From an uncultured Acidobacteriaceae bacterium (GTDB lineage Bacteria > Acidobacteriota > Terriglobia > Terriglobales > Acidobacteriaceae), in the NCBI GenBank assembly GCA_937879855.1, contig CALFMO010000052.1:1-12783 (forward strand): 12,783 nucleotides of DNA. Reading direction: 5' to 3'. The notes beneath the pieces are model-generated. The model had not been told where the DNA came from and did not search any database. It saw only the letters and a list, made by a program, of their open reading frames with translations. Of the stretch, positions 8,101 through 12,783 are shown piece after piece (the stretch's first letter is position 1; each line of letters starts with the position of its first letter). Made by a program: the position numbers and the translations under genes.

Positions 8101-8740
8101 CACCGTCAATGAGTTGAAGGTTGTGCCCTTCCCGCTGTCCGTTGATGCTCACGTTGCTGTCCGCGCTCACCGGGGTGAATCCCACACGCGAGGTCTGGAT
8201 GCTCGATGCACCCGGGGCCAAGGCAAACAGTTCGTATAGGCTCCGGCCGTTGGTGGCAAGTTGTGTCACCTGCTGCCCGTTAATGACGTTGCTGACTTCG
8301 CCGGTATCAGTCTGCACAGCGACCGCATTGGCCTCAACCGTGACTTGTTCCTGTACGCTGCCTACCGTGAGAACGAGATCGAGACGCCTGCGGTCTCCGA
8401 CGGCAAGCACCAGGTTTTTCTGCTCGGCAACCTTAAAACCGGTCGCGCTGACGCGCACCGTGTAATTGCCGATCCGCAGTTCAGGAGCCAAGAACTGACC
8501 GTCGCTGTTGGTCGTTAGATTACGTGTTACGCCCGTATCCGTGCTGGTGATGGCAACGGTCGCGTTGGGAACCGCAGCACCGCTAGGATCGGTGACCGTA
8601 CCGAGGAGGGTCGCATCCTGAGCCACGGCTTGTGCGGCAAAGATTACGAAGAACGTTGCGAGGAGAGTCGCGAGGCGTAGGCCGCAGCGTTTCAAGGCTG
8701 GGCTGAAACTCCCGGCAAACAAGGGCGAGAGGGATTTCAT
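5171..8740 (-). CDS. TonB-dependent receptor with carboxypeptidase-regulatory-like domain
   Basis: A 1,189-residue outer-membrane active transporter of the Oar-like, very long class common in Acidobacteriota. Residues 1-40 are a signal peptide ending AQAVA. Residues 44-125 are a carboxypeptidase-regulatory-like beta-sandwich (GTVTDPSGAAVPNATV... DGQFLAPELRIGNYTVRVSATGF). A plug domain follows to about 270, with the typical INGQREGHNLQLIDGG and SNYSAEYG segments. The rest is the beta-barrel, ending FQLGLKLMY with the terminal aromatic residue expected of outer-membrane proteins. Several closely spaced Cys pairs (such as CSKNSVPTLGFC and CATGPDC) lie in likely outer loops and could form disulfides. 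The start at 8740 is fixed by GGAGG six bases upstream; six extra in-frame residues before it are rejected. A strong promoter plus operator lies upstream. The ligand is not readable from sequence; the neighbours suggest plant oligosaccharide. Confidence 0.93.
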   Translation of the reverse strand: MKSLSPLFAGSFSPALKRCGLRLATLLATFFVIFAAQAVAQDATLLGTVTDPSGAAVPNATVAITSTDTGVTRNLTTNSDGQFLAPELRIGNYTVRVSATGFKVAEQKNLVLAVGDRRRLDLVLTVGSVQEQVTVEANAVAVQTDTGEVSNVINGQQVTQLATNGRSLYELFALAPGASSIQTSRVGFTPVSADSNVSINGQREGHNLQLIDGGENLDRGGSSGSVMPSLDSIAEFRNMTSNYSAEYGLASAATITTVIKSGTKQFHAEAWELFRNDALDARNYFNRPPAKVAELRYNIYGFNLGGQVPLWKSHPTFFFYNQEWRKEIDGGLLNQQVPLASSYPDAGGAGTGAVIPTTYNNKTNPIAVPTGIANEFANCPGGVAPAGIVPGQPFPNNTIPDCMINSNAKALLTAGGKYGGIFPAPTNGAFFQGGNNSPTTLREEIARVDHTFTPKFSVFGHWISEQISQTYGTTQWSGDNVPSIADVFGNPSYSAVVHATYVISPTLLNETAFNYNGNRINIIPNNLVSAPSSFTFNRLFTGPNVDTRIPSINLSGITGSNYTSNWTPWVNKADDYQIRDDVSWTKGPHQLKFGFSWALYKKGQDAFANTQGNFTFDGSFTRPATCVKSSTQICGSDYADFLLGYAQQYTEDGVKIHGQWNNISPAAYVQDNWRVNSRLTLNLGLRWDGIPHTYEANHLSSNFYPSLYNPANAATFDSNGHICSKNSVPTLGFCTGGPSPGLVTSSNPILGGYQFYLNGIGVGGVNGIPKGLVNNSWNNWGPRLGFAYDLTGQGKTVIRGGFGIMYERIQGNDMYNGAVNPPGDPNPTLNNVSLSNPGLSLASGNVITAAALPVLPLGVTGISQHYPAPLSYQYSAGVQQSVGTNAVLSVSYVGSQGRHENYYQAINLPPESLLPGMVAKGALDNTKVQYLGFGGIRLATNGGNAKYNSLQTSLNGTVHRDLHLQVAYTLSKAEDSTTSNGSGGDLQNVTNPYVGWKYDFGPSQFDRRNIFFTNFVYDIPFFRNSPNGLVKGGLGGWGLSAIITEESGAPINLGVSGTTASSIISNSGTRPNVNGSISYPKTVASWFNTSVFSAPVCATGPDCYGNLGFDAIRGPGRNNFDLSLKKVFAFTERFKMEFRADAFNAWNHTQFKGDKNNGGIGNNIGSSNFGQVTSAFDGRQFQLGLKLMY

Positions 8741-8746
8741 GTGAAA

Positions 8747-8751
8747 CCTCC
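8747..8751 (-). promoter_or_regulatory. Ribosome binding site deciding the receptor start
   Basis: GGAGG on the minus strand, six bases before the ATG at 8740. It favours this codon over the in-frame upstream codon at 8758, which would put the site inside the coding sequence. Confidence 0.75.
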
Positions 8752-8822
8752 AAACCAAATTTTGTTGGCGCGACGACCAAGTCGCGAATTCTTAGTACTC
8801 AGGGATGGGACTTCCCCCACAG

Positions 8823-8838
8823 CCGTAAACGATTACGG
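8823..8838. promoter_or_regulatory. LacI-type operator overlapping the receptor transcription start
   Basis: CCGTAAACGATTACGG is a near-perfect palindrome: seven of eight base pairs of the half-sites match, with a central CG as in LacI/GalR-family operators. It starts two bases downstream of the predicted -10 box, so a bound repressor would cover the expected transcription start (about 8834). A 14/16 match lies in front of the GH3 gene. The regulator is not in this window. Confidence 0.55.
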
Positions 8839-8840
8839 TG

Positions 8841-8868
8841 TTTACATTCACCCAATGACCGTTGTCAA
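8841..8868 (-). promoter_or_regulatory. Sigma-70-like promoter of the TonB-dependent receptor
   Basis: On the minus strand, TTGACA at 8868-8863 (perfect -35) is followed by a 16-base spacer and TGTAAA at 8846-8841 (4/6 -10). The expected transcription start falls in the operator at 8823-8838, giving an untranslated leader of roughly 95 bases. The good -35 and tight operator placement suggest strong expression held down by a repressor. Confidence 0.55.
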
Positions 8869-9021
8869 GCACAAAATCGATTTCGCAGCGGAAATTTCTT
8901 AGTGTGGGACTAACACCTACCGCATCTTCATCGCTTTCGGCGGCGTATACTCTGACCGTACGATTCTGCCATTCTGGAAAAAATCGCCGCTTTAAGGCGC
9001 CACGCTCCATTCCATTTGGTC

Positions 9022-9026
9022 AGGAG
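9022..9026 (+). promoter_or_regulatory. Ribosome binding site deciding the start at 9034
   Basis: AGGAG ends seven bases before the ATG at 9034. It rules against the in-frame TTG at 9016, which would place this site inside the gene. Further upstream, TATACT at 8946-8951 is a possible -10 box, but no matching -35 was found. Confidence 0.7.
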
Positions 9027-9033
9027 TCCTCCG

Positions 9034-9714
9034 ATGCAGGCAAAGGCAATAGCAGTAGCAACCTTGGTACTTTGTGTATCTTATTCCCTCGTGCTGGGCC
9101 AACAAGCCCCTGTAACCTCAGCCTCTGCCGCAAGACAAGAGTTTCCGGTGACGCTGCAGGAAAGCGTTACTGCCGGTAAGACGCCAGTCGGTACCAAGAT
9201 TCAGGCGAAGCTTGTCGTTGCTACCCTGGTGGCTGGCACAGTAGTTCCGCGGAACGCCGTCTTTTCTGGGGAAGTGGTCGAGTCTCTGGCGAAGACCAAA
9301 ACCGACCCTTCCCGCCTCTCCATTCGCATGGATTCCGTGCAGTGGAAGACCGGTTCCGCTTCCGTTAAGGTCTATTCGACCGCCTGGTACTATCCCACGC
9401 GGAATGAGGAGGGGCAGGACCTCCAATACGGACCGCATCAGCCCGCGAACCGGACGTGGAACGGCCAGGGACAGTACCCAGATCCGAATTCAAAGGTCTA
9501 TAAGCCATTTCCGGGCACCGACCCGAATCAAACCGCCTCGGTTCCGGATACGCCAGCGGCCACCACTTCAAACCACCCTGTCCCCATGAAAGATGTGGAG
9601 ACCGTGAGCAGTGGTGACGGGACCATTTCTCTGGTTTGCAAACGCACGAATATCAAACTGGATAAGCTGACCACTTACGTCCTCGCCAGCCCTGACCTGC
9701 TACCGTCAAAGTAG
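9034..9714 (+). CDS. Predicted exported protein of unknown function
   Basis: A 226-residue protein with a clear signal peptide: MQAK, then a hydrophobic core (AIAVATLVLCVSYSLVLG), with probable cleavage around residues 22-24. A lipoprotein box is not evident. Residues 35-115 look like a small all-beta domain: a segment running from QESVTAGKTPVGTKIQAKL into VVPRNAVFSGEVVES reads like the 'bad-start, stable-end' beta-sandwich pieces found in periplasmic scaffold proteins. This resemblance is only my impression. Residues 118-185 are rich in Pro, Asn, Gln and Tyr and likely disordered; the last 40 residues return to a beta-rich stretch. It sits between the divergent receptor gene and the co-directional GH3 gene, 184 bases ahead of the latter, which has its own promoter. 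Real gene by signal peptide, ribosome site and composition; function unknown. Confidence 0.8.
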   Translation: MQAKAIAVATLVLCVSYSLVLGQQAPVTSASAARQEFPVTLQESVTAGKTPVGTKIQAKLVVATLVAGTVVPRNAVFSGEVVESLAKTKTDPSRLSIRMDSVQWKTGSASVKVYSTAWYYPTRNEEGQDLQYGPHQPANRTWNGQGQYPDPNSKVYKPFPGTDPNQTASVPDTPAATTSNHPVPMKDVETVSSGDGTISLVCKRTNIKLDKLTTYVLASPDLLPSK

Positions 9715-9773
9715 ATACGACAATCCCCGGCTGCGGCAGAACCCCACGCAAACGCGACGCCCTGCAAGTCTTC

Positions 9774-9802
9774 TTGACCGCACGATTGCACTGTGCTAAA
9801 AG
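9774..9802 (+). promoter_or_regulatory. Sigma-70-like promoter of the GH3 gene
   Basis: TTGACC (9774-9779, 5/6 match to -35), a 17-base spacer, and TAAAAG (9797-9802, 4/6 match to -10). The predicted start near 9809 is just upstream of the operator-like site, the same arrangement as for the receptor gene. It gives a leader of about 90 bases. Confidence 0.45.
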
Positions 9803-9812
9803 CGACGGTCAA

Positions 9813-9828
9813 CCGTAATCGTTAACGC
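9813..9828. promoter_or_regulatory. LacI-type operator in front of the GH3 gene
   Basis: CCGTAATCGTTAACGC matches the reverse complement of the receptor operator (CCGTAATCGTTTACGG) at 14 of 16 positions, including the central CG and the whole left half. It lies 10 bases after the -10 box, at about +4 to +20. The right half is less symmetric, so binding may be weaker. A small perfect inverted repeat, ACGGT-CA-ACCGT (9805-9816), overlaps its left edge. Confidence 0.5.
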
Positions 9829-9885
9829 AGCAGAGACTACCAGCCAGATCCGCGCTTTCGCCAGACGTTAACCGCGCGGGTTGCC

Positions 9886-9891
9886 GAGGAG
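9886..9891 (+). promoter_or_regulatory. Ribosome binding site deciding the GH3 start
   Basis: GAGGAG ends seven bases before the ATG at 9899. The in-frame TTG at 9881 would overlap this site and is rejected. Confidence 0.75.
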
Positions 9892-9898
9892 AACTCTC

Positions 9899-12553
9899 AT
9901 GGAAACGCGCTTTCGAACCCTGCAAATAGCTTCCTTCGTCGCTCTAATTCTTGTCTTCCTTGTTAGCAATGCTGGCGCCCAGAACACTGGCACCGCCGTC
10001 TATCTGGATCCTTCCCAGCCAATCAACGTACGCGTGGATGATCTGGTGGGAAAAATGACACTGGAAGAGAAGGCCTCGCAATTAGTCAACCAGGCGCGGG
10101 CTATTCCTAGGCTGCAAGTCCCCGCCTACGACTGGTGGAGTGAAGCCTTGCACGGAGTTGCCAACGCCGGAACGGCGACGGTGTTTCCCGAGCCGATTGG
10201 ATTAGCCGCAACTTTTGACGACCCGCTGATTCACGAGATGGCGATTGTCATCGGAACTGAGGCTCGGGCAAAACATAACCAGGCAGTGAAGGCGGGACGG
10301 CGCGACATTATGGAAGGGCTGGACTTCTGGTCGCCGAATATCAATATTTTTCGCGATCCGCGCTGGGGGCGCGGGCAGGAGACCTACGGGGAAGATCCGT
10401 TTCTAACCGGTCGAATGGGTGTGGCGTTCGTAACGGGACTGCAGGGCGACGATCCGAAATACTTCCGGGTCATCTCCACGCCGAAACATTTTGCGGTGCA
10501 CAGCGGACCCGAGCCGTCGCGGCACACCATTGATATCCAGGTATCGAAACACGACATGGAAGACACCTATTTGCCGGCATTCCGCGCCGCAGTTACCGAG
10601 GGCAAGGCCGAATCGGTGATGTGCGCCTATAACCGCGTTAACGGCGAACCGGCGTGCGCAAATACTTTCCTATTGCAGGATCAACTGCGCGGCGCGTGGA
10701 AGTTTAACGGCTATGTGGTATCGGACTGCGATGCGATCGTGGATATTTATCAGGGACATCATTTTGTCAAAAGTCAGGCAGAAGCCGCGGCGGTTTCGCT
10801 GAAGAAGGGGATGGACAATGAGTGCGCGGACTTTTTCACTATCGCCAAAGACAGCCACGATTATCAGCCTTACATCGATGCCGTAAAGCAGGGACTGCTC
10901 ACGGAAGCCGATCTGGATGTTGCATTGAAACGGCTGTTCACGGCCCGTATGCGGCTTGGAATGTTCGACCCTGCGGAGAAAGTTCCTTACGCACAGACGC
11001 CGGAGTCGGAGATTGACAGCGCTCCGCATCGGGAGCTCGCCCTTAAGATTGCGCGTGAATCGATGGTGCTGCTCAAGAACGATGGAGTGCTTCCTTTCGG
11101 CGGAAGCGTGAAGAAAATCTTAGTGGTGGGGCCGCTGGCTGAGTCTGCCGAGGTGCTCCACGGCAACTACGCCGGAACGGCTTCCCATGCGGTCACGGCG
11201 CTGGAGGGCATTCGCAAGCAGTTCGCGGGAGCTCAGGTCTCATTCGAGCCCGGAACCAATTTCCTGCGCCAGCAAGTTGTGATTCCAACTGCAATGTTAT
11301 CCACCGATAAGGGCGAGCCCGGACTCCAGGGTGAATACTTTTCCGGAGAACTAACTGGCACACCCCAGGCAGTGCGAGTCGATCCCTACGTCGATCTTCA
11401 ACTCTCGCACCACCCCAGTGCCCATGCGCTCCGTCCACCGGACGGGATGAAAGACTTTTCCGTTCGTTGGACCGGATTTCTGACGCCCGCGGAGTCGGGC
11501 ACATACCAGATCGGGCTTTTCGGCTCGATGCAGCGCATGTGGCTCGACGGAAAGCTGATTGTGGATGACAACATCCTGCATGATCCCAATCCTCAGCTGG
11601 CGACCCTCCAGTTGACGAAAGGGCATCGTTATGCGGTGAAGGTCGAGTACTCGGCGGGTGGGCGCACAACCAGGCTGGTTTGGCTCCCCGTTAGCGCGGA
11701 TCCACTGCGGGACGCGGTAAATGCGGCGCGCCAGGCGGATGTGGTCGTCGCTGTGGTCGGCATTACCTCGAGGTTGGAAGGCGAAGAGATGAAGGTCGAC
11801 ATGCCTGGATTCAAGGGCGGTGATCGCACCAGCCTGAGCTTGCCGGCAGAGGAAGAGGCGCTGCTCGGGGCTTTGAGAGGGTCGGGCAAGCCGCTGGTGG
11901 CGGTCCTGATGAACGGCAGCGCGCTGGCGGTGAATTGGGCAAATGATCACGCCAACGCAATTCTCGAAGCCTGGTACTCCGGCGAGGAAGGGGGAACCGC
12001 GATCGCGCAGACTCTCGCGGGCACAAACAATCCCGGCGGACGCTTGCCGGTAACTTTTTACAAAGGCGTGGAGCAATTGCCGGAGTTTGAAGACTATGCG
12101 ATGAAGAACCGCACTTATCGCTATTTCGAGGGACAGCCTCTGTATCCGTTCGGCTACGGGCTGACGTATTCGAAATTCGAGTACAGCAATCTGAAGTTGG
12201 CGAGCTCAGAACTCGACGCCGGAAGTCCTCTCACGGTCGATGTGGATGTGAAGAACGCCAGCCAACGACCGGGTCAGGAAGTGGTGGAGGTTTACGTGAG
12301 TTTCCCCAAGCTTCCGGGCGCACCTCTGCGTGCGCTGCGCGGCTTTAATCGCGTTTACCTGGACGCTGGAGAACAGCGGCATGTGAAGCTCACTCTGCAG
12401 CCGCGCGACCTGAGCTATGTAAACGAAGCGGGTGACCGGATGGTCTCGGCGGGAGACTATACGATTACCGCGGGTGGAGGCCAGCCGGGAACGGGCGCTC
12501 CGCAGGCGGAGGCGCGACTCTCCATTCGCGGAGAACAGAAATTGCCGGAGTAG
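9899..12553 (+). CDS. Family 3 glycoside hydrolase with PA14 insert (beta-xylosidase/beta-glucosidase)
   Basis: An 884-residue exported enzyme that removes terminal sugars from beta-linked oligosaccharides. Signal peptide: residues 1-27 (ends SNAGA). The GH3 N-terminal barrel runs from about 40 to 360, with DWWSEALHGVA (78-88), DPRWGRGQETYGEDP (153-167), KHF (196-198) and the catalytic nucleophile Asp276 in VVSDCDA. The GH3 C-terminal domain (about 385-720) is interrupted by a PA14 domain (about 473-598, LQGEYFSG to LVWLP), a carbohydrate-binding insert known to shape the active site. The acid/base is probably a Glu in SRLEGEEM (627-630). A fibronectin-III-like domain closes the protein (about 790-862). 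The WWSEALHG and SDCDA signatures resemble plant-type beta-xylosidases, and the nearby xylA supports xylose release. Beta-glucosidase or arabinofuranosidase activity remains possible. Family certain, substrate inferred. Confidence 0.93.
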   Translation: METRFRTLQIASFVALILVFLVSNAGAQNTGTAVYLDPSQPINVRVDDLVGKMTLEEKASQLVNQARAIPRLQVPAYDWWSEALHGVANAGTATVFPEPIGLAATFDDPLIHEMAIVIGTEARAKHNQAVKAGRRDIMEGLDFWSPNINIFRDPRWGRGQETYGEDPFLTGRMGVAFVTGLQGDDPKYFRVISTPKHFAVHSGPEPSRHTIDIQVSKHDMEDTYLPAFRAAVTEGKAESVMCAYNRVNGEPACANTFLLQDQLRGAWKFNGYVVSDCDAIVDIYQGHHFVKSQAEAAAVSLKKGMDNECADFFTIAKDSHDYQPYIDAVKQGLLTEADLDVALKRLFTARMRLGMFDPAEKVPYAQTPESEIDSAPHRELALKIARESMVLLKNDGVLPFGGSVKKILVVGPLAESAEVLHGNYAGTASHAVTALEGIRKQFAGAQVSFEPGTNFLRQQVVIPTAMLSTDKGEPGLQGEYFSGELTGTPQAVRVDPYVDLQLSHHPSAHALRPPDGMKDFSVRWTGFLTPAESGTYQIGLFGSMQRMWLDGKLIVDDNILHDPNPQLATLQLTKGHRYAVKVEYSAGGRTTRLVWLPVSADPLRDAVNAARQADVVVAVVGITSRLEGEEMKVDMPGFKGGDRTSLSLPAEEEALLGALRGSGKPLVAVLMNGSALAVNWANDHANAILEAWYSGEEGGTAIAQTLAGTNNPGGRLPVTFYKGVEQLPEFEDYAMKNRTYRYFEGQPLYPFGYGLTYSKFEYSNLKLASSELDAGSPLTVDVDVKNASQRPGQEVVEVYVSFPKLPGAPLRALRGFNRVYLDAGEQRHVKLTLQPRDLSYVNEAGDRMVSAGDYTITAGGGQPGTGAPQAEARLSIRGEQKLPE

Positions 12554-12783
12554 GCGTTCAGGGCTTACTTGATCATGCGCCGACGGTCGCCCGAGCCTTC
12601 AGTGGCGGCGATCGGGCTGTCTGCGCCAGATTCACAGTATTACTTCATTACTTCCGATCGGGGTTCTGAGCGCTAAGGTCTGGTTACAACAGTAATCCAA
12701 GGAATCCCCCGCCAAAGCGTCAGGATCAAGAAAATGTTGTCTAATCCTGATATGAGTGCCAATGCGAAATTCGGTCCGCATTT
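12554..12783. other. Gene-free right end with a weak inverted repeat
   Basis: No coding frame is supported in this stretch after the GH3 stop. TCAGGAT at 12720-12726 and ATCCTGA at 12744-12750 are perfect 7-bp arms around a 17-base loop. AATGCG at 12761-12766 and CGCATT at 12777-12782 form another small inverted repeat at the very edge. Neither has a T-run that would make it a clear terminator for GH3. They may belong to the promoter region of a gene beyond the window. Confidence 0.35.

Noticed and set aside
8741..8758. Six-residue upstream extension of the receptor
   Set aside because: The GGAGG ribosome site lies inside this stretch and points to the ATG at 8740, which also gives a normal signal peptide.

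Overview
The window looks like chromosomal DNA from an acidobacterium (Acidobacteriota, probably Terriglobia, the Koribacter/Sulfotelmatobacter type). This is inferred, with no database search, from three things: a very long TonB-dependent receptor with an N-terminal carboxypeptidase-regulatory-like domain (a family strongly expanded there), GC-rich hairpin repeats between genes, and predicted exported proteins next to a plant-polysaccharide enzyme. There is no rRNA, tRNA, CRISPR array, insertion sequence or phage gene.

Layout. Positions 1-417 hold no convincing gene but carry four GC-rich hairpins, three of them in a composite repeat. Positions 418-1946 (minus) carry a CysM-type cysteine synthase followed by a JAMM/Mov34 metallopeptidase. 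This pair is known from sulfur-carrier-protein-dependent cysteine synthesis, but no carrier-protein gene is in view. A small unrecognised cytoplasmic protein (2116-2613, plus) is divergent from cysM. Positions 2622-4981 (minus) are a two-gene operon: an exported ten-repeat TPR protein whose stop codon overlaps the start of xylose isomerase (xylA) by one base. Next comes the 1,189-residue TonB-dependent outer-membrane receptor (5171-8740, minus), which ends in a strong hairpin. On the plus strand follow a small predicted exported protein (9034-9714) and a family 3 glycoside hydrolase with a PA14 insert (9899-12553), most like beta-xylosidases and beta-glucosidases. The last 230 bases hold no gene.

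How the parts may work together. The receptor, GH3 enzyme and XylA fit a hemicellulose-use neighbourhood: the receptor imports oligosaccharide, GH3 releases xylose in the periplasm, and XylA converts xylose to xylulose. The best evidence for co-regulation is a 16-bp palindrome-like site with a central CG, typical of LacI-family operators. It lies just downstream of a predicted sigma-70 promoter for the receptor, and a 14/16 match lies at the same place in front of GH3. No regulator gene is in the window, and the xylA operon does not carry the site. No clearly new system is visible. The most worthwhile leads are the shared operator, the carrier-less cysM-JAMM pair, and the hairpin repeats.
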